Shown here piece by piece: positions 34,783 through 44,441 of a stretch of 64,000 bases of DNA. The stretch is from NCBI GenBank assembly GCA_001730015.1, contig MDLA01000041.1, positions 1 to 64,000 of the forward strand, written 5' to 3'. This stretch comes from Chromatiales bacterium (ex Bugula neritina AB1). Its GTDB lineage: Bacteria; Pseudomonadota; Gammaproteobacteria; Granulosicoccales; Granulosicoccaceae. The notes under the pieces were generated by a model that was not told where the DNA came from, did not search any database, and saw only the letters and a list, made by a program, of their open reading frames with translations. The translations under genes and the position numbers were made by a program. Each line of letters starts with the position of its first letter. Within the stretch, counting starts at the first letter, position 1.

Positions 34783-35925
34783 ATGAGTAAAGGTGGGCTG
34801 GCAGTCTCGACGGAGCTGTTGTTTCAACGGGTCAGCGATATTTGGCTGGCTTCGCAGTCGCAGGCTACCCGCGCAGTCAATAGTGCCTTGGTGCAAGCTC
34901 ATTGGTTGATCGGTCAGCAGATTGTGGAATCAGAACAAGTGGGTGATGACCGTGCTGGCTACGGAAAACAGGTGCTGTCTGGGTTGTCCCGGCGCCTGAA
35001 TCAGCAGTTCGGGCGTGGCTTTTCGGTAAGTTCTTTGCAGTATTCGCGTTCGTTTTATCTGGCTTATCCAGCTCTGTTAGATGAGCTGCCGGATGAACAC
35101 TTGACGCCTGTGCCTGGACTTGAATCACGCAATGCAGATAGCCCGTCAATTCAACACACGGTGTGTGTTAAATCTGATTCTGCCTCAGGGTTACTGAATT
35201 CAGCCTTGTCCTGGTCACATTACCGCAGCTTGTTAAAGATAGAACGACAACAAGCGCGGAACTATTACGAGCAGGAAGCGGTGCAACAGGGTTGGTCAGT
35301 ACGGGAGTTGCAGCGACAGATCGCCTCTCTGAGCTATGATCGGCTGGTAAAAACACCGGCAAGTACAGCGTTCGAAAACCCGGCAGCGACGGCACCGGAT
35401 TTGCGACCGGTAGATGTGATAAAAGACCCCTATGTGCTCGAATTTCTGGATGTTCCGGAATCCAGTCGATTTCAAGAGTCTGACTTGGAGTCGGCGTTGC
35501 TGACGCAGTTGCAAGCGTTCTTGTTGGAGTTGGGCAAAGGCTTCGCGTTTATCGGCAGGCAAATGCGCATTAGTTTGGACGGTGATCATTTTTACCCTGA
35601 CCTGGTATTTTACCACATCAAGCTTAAGTGCTATGTGGTGGTGGAGCTTAAGCTAGGCAGGCTCAATCACGGTGATCTGGGACAGATGCAATTTTATGTG
35701 CACTACTACGACCGAGAGGTTCGTGAGTCGGATGATAACCCAACCGTGGGCTTGATTCTTTGTAGTGAAAAGAACGATGCAGTAGTACGTTATGTATTGG
35801 ATGAAGAGCAGCAGCAAATATTTGCTAGTCGTTATAAGCTACACATGCCCACAGAAGAACAATTACAACAAGAAATCCAGCGAAAGAAGGCGTTGCTAGA
35901 GTCGCACCAGGGAAAGAGGTCTTGA
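34783..35925 (+). CDS. DUF1016/YhcG-family PD-(D/E)XK nuclease
   Basis: A 380-aa protein. The N-terminal DUF1016 region contains ARNYYEQEAVQQGWSVRELQ. The C-terminal nuclease core reads FYPDLVFYH and then VVVELKLG, with the D...ExK catalytic pattern. GGAGGTGAG precedes the ATG, fixing the start. YhcG-like genes are often found beside restriction-modification genes, and some act as mobile nuclease genes. No partner methylase is seen here. It stands alone between the decayed and intact copies of a dinB-GNAT pair, which suggests it arrived by an event that duplicated the target. Confidence 0.87.
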   Translation: MSKGGLAVSTELLFQRVSDIWLASQSQATRAVNSALVQAHWLIGQQIVESEQVGDDRAGYGKQVLSGLSRRLNQQFGRGFSVSSLQYSRSFYLAYPALLDELPDEHLTPVPGLESRNADSPSIQHTVCVKSDSASGLLNSALSWSHYRSLLKIERQQARNYYEQEAVQQGWSVRELQRQIASLSYDRLVKTPASTAFENPAATAPDLRPVDVIKDPYVLEFLDVPESSRFQESDLESALLTQLQAFLLELGKGFAFIGRQMRISLDGDHFYPDLVFYHIKLKCYVVVELKLGRLNHGDLGQMQFYVHYYDREVRESDDNPTVGLILCSEKNDAVVRYVLDEEQQQIFASRYKLHMPTEEQLQQEIQRKKALLESHQGKRS

Positions 35926-36065
35926 GTCGCCACATATTTACCGTCGAAATTTCTGTCACGTCAATCATAATGTTTCGATCGTACGTTTTTTTGAACGGTG
36001 AAGATGGTGATTTTCTATCTGATTAACTGGATTGTTCCGGTTGTAGATATAATGGGTAGCGATCT

Positions 36066-36569
36066 TCAGCGTTGTCCTGTGGATTGGATTTCCCGTAGAA
36101 AAACCGGAATGTCCGTTGTCGGTGGCTCTGCTGATATTTGATACATCACCCCTTCGATATGCCCGCGATGGTAGGAGTCGTGGTTTACCACATGCTGGAG
36201 TATTTCACCTTTTTGCATGTCACTTTTGCCGCCGCCAATAAAGGTAAAATACACTGGCTCCTCCAATTCCCTGTTTTGAATAGTGGTTGTGTAATTCTGG
36301 TACCAGGTGTTGATTGCGATCTGCTTTTCACGTAACTCACTAAATATCGGCACATCGTCCGGGTTTCGGGTTTTTAAACCATGTGCGGAACCTGTCAGGT
36401 TTGAATGCCAAACTAAATCCATTGCATAAATGTGATTCAGCAACGCGAGTATATTCCCGAATAACATCGGCCGATCTTTGCCAAGTTCATGTTCGGGGAG
36501 CTGTAAAAGAGCGGTGTATAGAAGGTCGTCAGCCCATCTCTTGTATTTGAAAAGTGATTGAATATTCAT
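36066..36569 (-). CDS. DinB-family putative metal-dependent protein
   Basis: A 167-aa four-helix-bundle protein. The three metal-binding histidines fit the family: one in LLNHIYAMD (near residue 46) and two in HVVNHDSYHRGHI (near 128-139). DinB/YfiT proteins often act as thiol-dependent transferases. The specific role is unknown. A partly deleted duplicate lies at 34246-34475. Confidence 0.85.
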   Translation of the reverse strand: MNIQSLFKYKRWADDLLYTALLQLPEHELGKDRPMLFGNILALLNHIYAMDLVWHSNLTGSAHGLKTRNPDDVPIFSELREKQIAINTWYQNYTTTIQNRELEEPVYFTFIGGGKSDMQKGEILQHVVNHDSYHRGHIEGVMYQISAEPPTTDIPVFLREIQSTGQR

Positions 36570-36589
36570 TAAGCCTTGCGCGTCTGTAT

Positions 36590-37081
36590 TTATAGATTGT
36601 TTTTGGAGAAAACGTAATTTTCGTGTAGTTCTCCATCAAGGTGGAAATTCAATATTCCAATTTGTTTGAAACCTTGCTTGTGATAAAAATCGGATGCTTG
36701 TGAATTTTTATTCCAGGTTGATAGCCAGCAGGGTAGCCCGAGCTGCGTTGTAACGTGGTTCAATAATTCTTCTCCGATCCCTTGTCTGTGGAAATGCTCT
36801 GAAACATAGAGTGTAGTGATTTCATAGCCGTTGCAATTACCATGAAAAGCCGAATCCAGATCAATTGCGATGAAGGCAACAAGGTGATCCTCTTTTAAGT
36901 ATAGCCAGATATTTCGCGACGAACTGTCCAGAAGTTTCTGGAAGTGATTTTCAGTGTATGTAGATAGAATATACCGTGAAATACCTGTCCGAAGACCTTT
37001 GGTTGCGTATGTATGCAGCCAAACCTGCAAAGACAATGCAGCTAGATTCTGGCAATCACTGAATTCTGCTTTCCTGATCAC
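36590..37081 (-). CDS. GNAT-family N-acetyltransferase
   Basis: A 163-aa acetyltransferase. The acetyl-CoA loop is HRQGIGEELL, preceded by the typical strand EITTLYVSEHF. The end YHKQGFKQIG is also standard for the family. The substrate may be a small molecule or a protein N-terminus. It lies 20 bp upstream of dinB on the same strand, probably one transcript. Confidence 0.87.
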   Translation of the reverse strand: MIRKAEFSDCQNLAALSLQVWLHTYATKGLRTGISRYILSTYTENHFQKLLDSSSRNIWLYLKEDHLVAFIAIDLDSAFHGNCNGYEITTLYVSEHFHRQGIGEELLNHVTTQLGLPCWLSTWNKNSQASDFYHKQGFKQIGILNFHLDGELHENYVFSKNNL

Positions 37082-37312
37082 GGAGACCTCTGTACTAAAA
37101 TGGGGTGGTGGCTAGCCTGGATCCTTCACGGGAATGATTGCATTTCACTTGTTTTATATTCCACAGCATATTCTTTTCCCTTGTAATTTCCAGTATGTAT
37201 ACAGTGGGAGAAAAATAGGTGCAGCGATAAACCTTGTTGTGACCAATTCAGGGTATGCGAGATCTGTTCGCCGCTCTGTGTATAATGCTGGCAATGAGAC
37301 ATTGCCCATTAA

Positions 37313-40300
37313 TTATTTAGTATTTTGGAATTGGTTCAATAAGTCTGACAATAGGCGTTGGCATATAATTTTCTGCTCGTCCATGCTGTACGTGGTACAC
37401 AGGTCAATTGCGTTTTGCAGTGAAGTCTGTGCTGCGTCCCACGATTGATTCCGGATATGCAGATCCGCGATTCCCTGGTAACAATCAGCCAGCAAAAATT
37501 TCATGTTCATAGAGCGTGCGAGTTCGATTGTTTGTTTGTAGTATTCCTCTGATTGTTCGATGTCTCCGGCGGTGTCAATGCGATGAACTTGAGCTAGTAC
37601 ATGTAATGCATAGACCTCTGCGCCTTGTTGCTTGGACTTGCGTGCTGCTGTCAGAGCTTCTGTGGCCAATGCCTTGGAATTTTGGTATTCGCCTAAATGC
37701 AGCAAAGCTTCACTGCGTGCAACAACTGTATGTCGTACAAGGCCGGCACCCTGCCATTCAAGGTCGACTTGACTCAATACATTGCGGGCCTCCGTTTCGT
37801 TACAGTTGACAGCGTAGATGATCGCTAGTAGCGGCGCGATCATCGCGTAGTAGTGAGATATCCGCGATTTCTGGCACAATCTTAAGCCGTCTTCCAGCAC
37901 GGAGATGGCTTCATTGTAGCGGTATATTTTACTAAAGACATAGCCAGCTGCAAAGTAGGCCAAACAACGACTGTAAGGTTCATTTTCTGATTCGGCGATG
38001 TCTATCATTTCATGGATAATTTTAACGCCAGGTTTAACCTTTCCCAGCTCTATCAAGGAAAGAGCCGCTATAAAGCGACTTGCTACAGAAGGTAGTGTGA
38101 TTTGGCCAAAATAGTTATGAAGGTGTTCTCTGTCCAGTGTGTCGAGCACCCACTGAGTTGTTTGTAGTGCCTGCTCATAGTCACCTAGTGCATAGTACAC
38201 AGAACCGAGATAGGCGTTGGCAACAACTGGTACGTCAAAATTATTGTGGCCAACATCAAGGGCAAGAGCCTGGCGACCATTAGCAATGGCACGATCATAG
38301 TCGCTGACACTGCGGTACTCTGCACATAGATAGATACATATGGTTGCCAGTCTGTGCTGATCGTTGATCTGCTCGGCAATGGGTTTGGCTTTCAGAAGAT
38401 GTGTTATCGTATTTTCATACTCTCCGAGTGGATGCAGTGCGTTACGTGATTTTAGATGCAGGTCAATTTCCAGTTCTTGCTGCTCGATATTCCGAGGTAG
38501 CTGTTCCAGAGCACGGAGGGCGAGTTTGAAATCACTCGCTGCCTCACGATTTGCCCAGCGATCCATAGCAGCAATTCCTGATCGTTGCCAGAATTTCACT
38601 GCTTGCTTATGTTGGCCAGCCTGATCTGCATGATAGGCTAGAACTTCAGGGTGGTTGTCCACATAATCGCTGAAATTGGATTCAAGAACATCTAGCACTT
38701 TGTGGTGTAGTCTCTGACGCTTCGTGTTGAGCAGCGAATCGCGTGCGATCTCCTGCACAAGAGCGTGTTTAAAATTATAGACTTTACGGTTACCCTCCGT
38801 GTGTTGGAACACGAGAGCTGCTTCAATTAGCTCTTCCAGTCCCAGTTCTAATGCACCTGGCGTGAAATCTGATACTTCCGCTAAGAGATTGTGTTCGAAT
38901 TCTCGTCCAATAATAGCTCCGAGTTGTGCGACATCTTTTCCGGCACCCAGGCGATCAAGACGTGCCATCAAGGACGCTTGCAACGTAGACGGAATTTTAA
39001 GGGAGTCGATAGGGCCATCCAGCTGATACTGTGAGCCCCGTTTAGTCAGTACATCAGATTCAAGTATTGATTTTGTTAGCTCCTCAAGGAACAAAGGAAC
39101 GCCATCTGTTTTTTTAAGGATGTCATGAAACAGTGTGACTGGCAGACGGCAGCCCTTCGTCAGGCTGTTGATCAGATTTCCGCATTGGCTCTGTGTGAGG
39201 CGATCGATTGCGATCTTATGTATATGAGTGTCAGCCTCCCAGGGGGGAGAAAATATAGGACGATGAGTAATAATAATAAAAACTGGTAACGCTGCAATTT
39301 TCTGCAGAAGCAGATTCAGGAATTCCAGCGAAGTTGGGTCGCTCCAGTGAGCATCTTCAAAAATCAGCAGCACAGGTTTGGACTGAGACTGACAAACAAT
39401 GATGTCGCAAAGAGTAGCCAGAATTATCTGCTGGCGCTCCTGGGGGCTTAACGGGGGTAGTACGGCCGATGTTTGCACCGGCATTGCCAGTAATGACGCC
39501 ATCAGGGGTATTTTGGTTTCGTCAACGAGCGGCTGCAGATAGGTTTCAAGCATCTTGAGATTGGCATCATTTGAGGCAATCGAATCAATGCCTGCTGCTT
39601 GTTCCAGCTGTCGAATGATAGGATAAAGCGCTGTATTTTGCTGGTGTACAGAGCACTGGCACTGAATGAGTGTGTGTTTGTCGAAGCGTATTTGCTCGCA
39701 GACGTTTTCTAGCAAACGTGATTTTCCAATGCCGGCTTCGCCGCTGACGAGGGCTGCGTGGCCTACACCGTTTAAACAATGCTGCCAGTAATTGGTCATT
39801 TCACCGACCTCATGCTCCCGGCCGACAAATGAGGTAAGCCTCGACGCGCGAGCGGCGTCAAAACGCAAAGCAATGTTGCGCTCGGCAACCATACGCCATA
39901 CGGGTAAAGGCGTTGGAAAACCCCGGATTGGGTGCATACCCATTTCTTCCAGTTCGAACTGGCTTCCGAGTAAATTCCGGGTACCCTGGCTTACAACAAC
40001 TTCGTCAGGTTTTGCGAGACCTTGCAGACGCGCTGCCAGGTTTGGCGTTGCGCCAATAACAGTGCTTTCCATAGATACACCCTCACCAACAATATCGCCA
40101 ACGACCACAGAGCCAGTCGCGATGCCGACTCGTACGTGTAATTGCGGTGATAGTTTAAGGCCGGGAATGGCAAGGGACAGCGCCAGCCCGCAGCGGACAG
40201 CGCGCTCTGCATCGTCCTCACGAGCTTTTGGATACCCAAAGTAAACCAACACGCCATCACCCATGTAACGGGCGATAAAGCCATCGTGCTCTTTTATGGT

Positions 40301-40660
40301 GGCACTGGCGACATTTTGGAATTGGTGCAATAAATAACGCAGATCTTCCGGATCGAGTTGAGATGAAAGTTGGGTTGAACCAACCAGGTCACAAAACATC
40401 ACTGAGATATGGCGTCGTTCGGCTTCCTGGTCACTCCGGACATTGCCTGTGGAGATCGCTCTATTGCCTGCGTCTTCCGGGGCGCGTGATGCTATGGCCT
40501 TAAGGATGCGAAGTCGATGGCCCAGAGATTTGACACCAATCTCTTTGAGTGTATCGTGGTCAAGTTCGCTTAGAAGCGTGGTGTCAATAGCGTTGTCTGC
40601 AAACGCTGCTGCGTAGATTGCTAATCCGAGCTCACTAAGCCATTGTTCAATATCCGTCAT
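37313..40660 (-). CDS. SAM-domain/class III adenylate cyclase/ATPase/TPR protein
   Basis: Start at ATG 40660 (1115 aa, MTDIEQWLSELGL). Residues ~1-60 form a SAM domain, and ~85-265 a class III cyclase domain (HISVMFCDLVGSTQLSS, then ARYMGDGVLVYFG). An ATPase follows, with Walker A GEAGIGKSRLL and Walker B VLLIFEDAHW. The C-terminal half is TPR-like helices. Such proteins make cAMP or related signals under control of an NTP-driven STAND module. The input signal is unknown. The Asp residues that bind metal appear intact (CDLVGS, MGDG). Confidence 0.87.
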   Translation of the reverse strand: MTDIEQWLSELGLAIYAAAFADNAIDTTLLSELDHDTLKEIGVKSLGHRLRILKAIASRAPEDAGNRAISTGNVRSDQEAERRHISVMFCDLVGSTQLSSQLDPEDLRYLLHQFQNVASATIKEHDGFIARYMGDGVLVYFGYPKAREDDAERAVRCGLALSLAIPGLKLSPQLHVRVGIATGSVVVGDIVGEGVSMESTVIGATPNLAARLQGLAKPDEVVVSQGTRNLLGSQFELEEMGMHPIRGFPTPLPVWRMVAERNIALRFDAARASRLTSFVGREHEVGEMTNYWQHCLNGVGHAALVSGEAGIGKSRLLENVCEQIRFDKHTLIQCQCSVHQQNTALYPIIRQLEQAAGIDSIASNDANLKMLETYLQPLVDETKIPLMASLLAMPVQTSAVLPPLSPQERQQIILATLCDIIVCQSQSKPVLLIFEDAHWSDPTSLEFLNLLLQKIAALPVFIIITHRPIFSPPWEADTHIHKIAIDRLTQSQCGNLINSLTKGCRLPVTLFHDILKKTDGVPLFLEELTKSILESDVLTKRGSQYQLDGPIDSLKIPSTLQASLMARLDRLGAGKDVAQLGAIIGREFEHNLLAEVSDFTPGALELGLEELIEAALVFQHTEGNRKVYNFKHALVQEIARDSLLNTKRQRLHHKVLDVLESNFSDYVDNHPEVLAYHADQAGQHKQAVKFWQRSGIAAMDRWANREAASDFKLALRALEQLPRNIEQQELEIDLHLKSRNALHPLGEYENTITHLLKAKPIAEQINDQHRLATICIYLCAEYRSVSDYDRAIANGRQALALDVGHNNFDVPVVANAYLGSVYYALGDYEQALQTTQWVLDTLDREHLHNYFGQITLPSVASRFIAALSLIELGKVKPGVKIIHEMIDIAESENEPYSRCLAYFAAGYVFSKIYRYNEAISVLEDGLRLCQKSRISHYYAMIAPLLAIIYAVNCNETEARNVLSQVDLEWQGAGLVRHTVVARSEALLHLGEYQNSKALATEALTAARKSKQQGAEVYALHVLAQVHRIDTAGDIEQSEEYYKQTIELARSMNMKFLLADCYQGIADLHIRNQSWDAAQTSLQNAIDLCTTYSMDEQKIICQRLLSDLLNQFQNTK

Positions 40661-40705
40661 GTTATGCCGTAGTGGTAATCGCCAGTGTGCCCACAATTAG
40701 TGGCT

Positions 40706-41068
40706 TCATGCTTCCTTAGGCGATTTCTTTGCGTAGAGTTCGACTTCCAGCGATGATGTTCGCCGGATTCCCTGAATTGTGATCGTCAGAATTCGCAACT
40801 CGGGACTGCGCAACTCAGCGTAGGCTGAAACGTAGCTGTATCGAGCGCATTTTGTCAATGCACGGGTCGCTGTTTGATCTATTCCGAAGCGGCAAATCCG
40901 AAAAACCTTGCTCAGTTTATCATTGTGTTCGTCTCTGAGTGGGCTATGCGTCCTATACAAGGTTTGAAGCGGGCAACAATCTGACTGTGGTAAGGAGTGG
41001 TGAATTTCGAGTTCGCTGCTGGGGATGAGCTTGGTCTGTTGCAAACGTGTTGTTTTCGGTTGCAGCAA
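40706..41068 (-). CDS. Uncertain ORF upstream of the cyclase
   Basis: A 120-aa frame without a recognisable domain, and no signal peptide. It is in the same frame as the cyclase but separated by both TGA and TAA, so it is not an extension. It may be spurious. The rest of 40661-41195 holds no other gene. Confidence 0.2.
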   Translation of the reverse strand: MLQPKTTRLQQTKLIPSSELEIHHSLPQSDCCPLQTLYRTHSPLRDEHNDKLSKVFRICRFGIDQTATRALTKCARYSYVSAYAELRSPELRILTITIQGIRRTSSLEVELYAKKSPKEA

Positions 41069-41195
41069 TTTTACGATCTTGTCGGCGGTGGCGTGAGCTG
41101 GAGTCTGTACTGAATTAATTTGGAAAATTCTGGCATTTCAGGCAATCTACAATCGAGGAGATGCAGCGCTGCTGTAAATCAATGTAGTATGAAAC

Positions 41196-41366
41196 TAGCT
41201 AGTGCCCGTCCATAAACCAGCGCTACTGCGGATCCCTCAGGACACGCGATCTTTCACCAACCACATGTAGTTATTTAGAATGACTAAACGCCCACATGTG
41301 GTAGATGAAATCTCACGCGCCTGAGTGACCTTCGCTACGCCCAGGTTTATGGACGGGCACTAGCTA
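41196..41366. mobile_element. 171-bp MITE of a second type
   Basis: The ends are TAGCTAGTGCCCGTCC and its complement, extended to CATAAACC/GGTTTATG, so arms of about 23 bp pair perfectly. The target duplication is either AGCT (4 bp) or TAGCTA (6 bp), depending on where the ends are drawn. The interior holds CCACATGT/ACATGTGG. There is no ORF. It lies 17 bp upstream of the amino-acid importer gene and could carry or disrupt its promoter. Confidence 0.85.
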
Positions 41367-41383
41367 ACCTGTATTGTCTGTGT

Positions 41384-42274
41384 GTGAAACAAACAACCAA
41401 GCAGAGTTCGATGGACCTATACAAACACCTTTTTAACTCTTGGCATTATGTTGTTCGCTCCCTGCCGTACTTTTTTATTCTGTATGCGACATTAAGCATT
41501 GGTTCGGTTGCAGCTCACCCTAAAGAGTCTGTACTAAAAGCGGTTCTTGATCGTGGCCATTTGATTGTAGGTGTTCGCAGCACGACTCCAGGATTCGGAT
41601 TTAAAAATGAGAGAGGGGAATTGGACGGTTTCGATATAGATCTGGCCCGAGCGCTGGCAAACGGTCTGTTTGACTCCCCGGACAAAATTAAATTTGAAAT
41701 CTTACCCAGTGGTAGAGAGCGCATTCCAGCGTTGCTCTCCGGTCGTGTAGACATGGTGGTGTCGCAGTTTAGTGTTTTGCAAAAGCGCGCACAGGTGGTC
41801 GGCTTCAGCCTGCCGTACTGCAATGCAGACTTTTCCGCGATTGTCAGAGCGGATTCGCCCTATAAAAAGAATGCTGATCTGAACGGTAAAGTTGTCACGA
41901 CTCGTCAGGGTGCAGAGTTGGACAAAATTATCTTAAAGGCAATTCCGCAGGCTAAGATTCAGTCTTACCCGAACCTTTCAGATGCGTTTCTGGCGTTCCG
42001 TCAGGGCCGTGCTGAGGCGTTTTTTAACGACAATGTAGCGGGTCTGGTTATCGCTGCCAGGGAGCCAGGCAAGTATCGCGTGATCAATGATCTTGATAAT
42101 CCGCTGAATGCGAATCAGTTTTCTATCGGGGTTCGTCAGGATGACACAGTCTGGTTGTCTTATGTGAACTGGGCACTAACGCGCTTAGCCTTGACCGGTG
42201 TTCTCGGTGATATTCATGAAAAATGGCTCAAGACGCAAGAGCTGATGCCTAAATGGGCGCGAACCCCTCATTGA
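41384..42274 (+). CDS. Polar amino-acid ABC substrate-binding protein
   Basis: A 296-aa SBP_bac_3 protein from GTG 41384; ATG 41411 is an alternative (287 aa). The signal sequence ends around SVAAHPK. The motifs VLDRGHLIVGVRSTTPGFG and GFDIDLARALA are typical. The ligand is probably a polar or aromatic amino acid. It heads a four-gene import operon. A MITE ends 17 bp before the start. Confidence 0.87.
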   Translation: MKQTTKQSSMDLYKHLFNSWHYVVRSLPYFFILYATLSIGSVAAHPKESVLKAVLDRGHLIVGVRSTTPGFGFKNERGELDGFDIDLARALANGLFDSPDKIKFEILPSGRERIPALLSGRVDMVVSQFSVLQKRAQVVGFSLPYCNADFSAIVRADSPYKKNADLNGKVVTTRQGAELDKIILKAIPQAKIQSYPNLSDAFLAFRQGRAEAFFNDNVAGLVIAAREPGKYRVINDLDNPLNANQFSIGVRQDDTVWLSYVNWALTRLALTGVLGDIHEKWLKTQELMPKWARTPH

Positions 42275-42326
42275 TGATCTGGTTGTTGCGATGACAAAAT
42301 CGCGTTCGCCTTCTTTTTAGCAGCTT

Positions 42327-43004
42327 GTGTTCGAAGGCTACCTCTTTAGTTGGCAGCCGGTTTGGCAAGTGTTGCCAGAGCTGGGTCGCGGTGTCTGGGT
42401 CAGTGTACAAATTGCTTTTCTCGGCATTCTACTTGGGTTTGCTGTCGGCGTTGGCGCAGCATTGATTCGCAGTTCGCCCAATCGCGCTATCGCGCTAATG
42501 GGGACGATTTACATTGAGATGATGCGAAATAGTCCGAGTCTCGTGAAAATGTACTTTATCTATTTCGGGCTGCCGTCACTGGGCTTCTACCCCAGTGCAT
42601 TTGTGTCCGGGGTGGCGGCACTCGCATTGCACAATGGCGCACATATGGCGGAGATCTTTCGCGGTGGTTTGCTAGCGGTGCCGAGCTCTCAGTTAGATGC
42701 CGCCAGAAGTTTGGGTATGGGGCCGTGGCAGTGTTTCAGAATAGTGTTGTTTCCGCAGGCATTTCGCAATGCGTTACCGGCATTCTCAAACAATTGGGTT
42801 GAGATCATAAAAGACACCTCGCTAACCAGTGCGTTATCTGTGCGCGAGCTATTTTATGTGGTGTCAAAGAGCATATCGGAAACCCTGCGAAGCTTTGAGT
42901 TTCTGGCCGTTGCGGCACTGATTTACCTGGCTTTGACCAGTACACTGTCGGGGATTTTGCGCTACTTTGAAACCCGTATAAAATTTCGACCGGACGGGCG
43001 TTGA
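42327..43004 (+). CDS. Amino-acid ABC permease 1
   Basis: A 225-aa HisM/GlnP-type inner-membrane permease (start GTG 42327). The EAA-like loop is LDAARSLGMGPWQCFRIVLFP. Membrane segments number four to five. Its stop overlaps the second permease by 4 bases. Confidence 0.86.
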   Translation: MFEGYLFSWQPVWQVLPELGRGVWVSVQIAFLGILLGFAVGVGAALIRSSPNRAIALMGTIYIEMMRNSPSLVKMYFIYFGLPSLGFYPSAFVSGVAALALHNGAHMAEIFRGGLLAVPSSQLDAARSLGMGPWQCFRIVLFPQAFRNALPAFSNNWVEIIKDTSLTSALSVRELFYVVSKSISETLRSFEFLAVAALIYLALTSTLSGILRYFETRIKFRPDGR

Positions 43005-43675
43005 TGATGGCCGAATATCCGTTCAATTCTTTGCTGCTGCCGCTGCTAAAAGGATTGTTGATCACCCTTGAATTAGCCGGCATCGTATTGGTATTGGGAA
43101 CGGTGCTGGGTGTGCTCGGAGGAATCTTGAGTGTGTGGGGTGGCCGTGTGGTGCGGTTGTGCCTTACCTTTTTTATTTTCATCATTCGTGGCGTTCCGTT
43201 GCTGGTGCAGATCTTTCTGGTTTTTTTCGCACTGCCGTTGGCGGGTATTAAATTATCAGCGTTCATGTCGGCCGTTCTTGCCTTGTCTGTCTTTGCCACG
43301 GCGACCATTACAGAAATAGTGCGTGGCGGGATTCAAAGCGTATCTTCAGGGCAGATGGAAGCCGCCAAAGCGGTAGGCTTTAGTCATGCACAGGCGGTGC
43401 GGATCGTGGTTTTGCCCCAGGCTACTATGTTCATGTTGCCGCCACTCATCACGCAGTGGGTTTTGTTGGTCAAGTCGACCGCTATAATTTCCCTGCTAGG
43501 GGTTCCGGAGCTGATGTTGGCGGGGCGCGAAGTTATCGAGCGTACCTTGCTAGGGCTCGAAGTGATGACCTTGATATGGTTGATGTATACCGCCATTTGT
43601 TTTCCACTGACCGTGTTGGGTCGCCGACTTGAAGCCAATTATGCCGCTCGTGGTCTGAGGTCCGTTGTATCGTGA
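43001..43675 (+). CDS. Amino-acid ABC permease 2
   Basis: A 224-aa permease of the same family, with the loop MEAAKAVGFSHAQAVRIVVLP. It forms the heteromeric pair with the previous protein. The ends of both neighbours overlap by 4 bases, so the operon is tightly coupled. Confidence 0.86.
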   Translation: MMMAEYPFNSLLLPLLKGLLITLELAGIVLVLGTVLGVLGGILSVWGGRVVRLCLTFFIFIIRGVPLLVQIFLVFFALPLAGIKLSAFMSAVLALSVFATATITEIVRGGIQSVSSGQMEAAKAVGFSHAQAVRIVVLPQATMFMLPPLITQWVLLVKSTAIISLLGVPELMLAGREVIERTLLGLEVMTLIWLMYTAICFPLTVLGRRLEANYAARGLRSVVS

Positions 43676-44433
43676 TGATCAATCAACCTGCCATGGTGCA
43701 AATCGATAGAGTCAGCAAACATTTTGCCGACCATCAGGTGCTGGATCAGGTCACATTGAACGTCGACAAAGGCCAGGTTTGTATCATTATTGGTCCGAGT
43801 GGATCCGGCAAAAGTACTCTGTTACGTTGCATTAATTTTCTTGAGCCCTATGAGGCCGGATCAATTGAACTAGACGGCGAGATGGTTGGTTATCGCAATC
43901 TGGATGATCGTCGCCTGCGGCCTCGCAAAATCATTGCCCGAATGCGCGCTCAAACCAGTATGGTGTTTCAGCAATTCAATTTGTTTTCGCACATGACCGC
44001 CGTCGATAACGTTGCTGTTGCGCCGGAAAAAGTTAAAGGGGAGCCTCGCCGCGAAGCCAGGGCGCGCGCGCAGGGGTTGTTGGAAAAGGTGGGGCTGGCT
44101 GATCGCATGCACGACTACCCGGGTTTTTTATCCGGTGGCGAGCAACAACGGGTGGCGATCGCACGTGCACTGGCGATGCAACCGAAAGTTCTGTTGCTCG
44201 ACGAAATCACCTCGGCACTGGATCCGGAGCGAGTGGCAGAAGTGCTGGAAGTCATTCGTACATTGGCGGGCGAGGGTATGACGATGTTGGTGGTCACGCA
44301 CGAAATGACCTTTGCGCGCGAGGTCGCATCGCAGGTTGTATTTATGGACGGTGGGCGAGTTGTTGAGCAAGGCGGTGCACACATTATCGGCCAGCCGCAA
44401 ACAGAGCGGCTGGCAACTTTCATGGCCCGGTAA
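43672..44433 (+). CDS. Amino-acid ABC ATPase (GlnQ type)
   Basis: A 253-aa ATPase with Walker A GPSGSGKST, signature LSGGEQQRVAIARAL, Walker B VLLLDEITSALDP and H-loop VVTHEMTFA. All catalytic residues are intact. It is convergent with the flavin oxidase gene across an 8-bp gap. Confidence 0.9.
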   Translation: MMINQPAMVQIDRVSKHFADHQVLDQVTLNVDKGQVCIIIGPSGSGKSTLLRCINFLEPYEAGSIELDGEMVGYRNLDDRRLRPRKIIARMRAQTSMVFQQFNLFSHMTAVDNVAVAPEKVKGEPRREARARAQGLLEKVGLADRMHDYPGFLSGGEQQRVAIARALAMQPKVLLLDEITSALDPERVAEVLEVIRTLAGEGMTMLVVTHEMTFAREVASQVVFMDGGRVVEQGGAHIIGQPQTERLATFMAR

Positions 44434-44441
44434 GCGATCCT

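Noticed and set aside
40697..40708. In-frame TGA between the 120-aa ORF and the cyclase as a second selenocysteine
   Set aside because: A TAA follows two codons later, no motif spans the TGA, and the cyclase starts naturally at its SAM domain.
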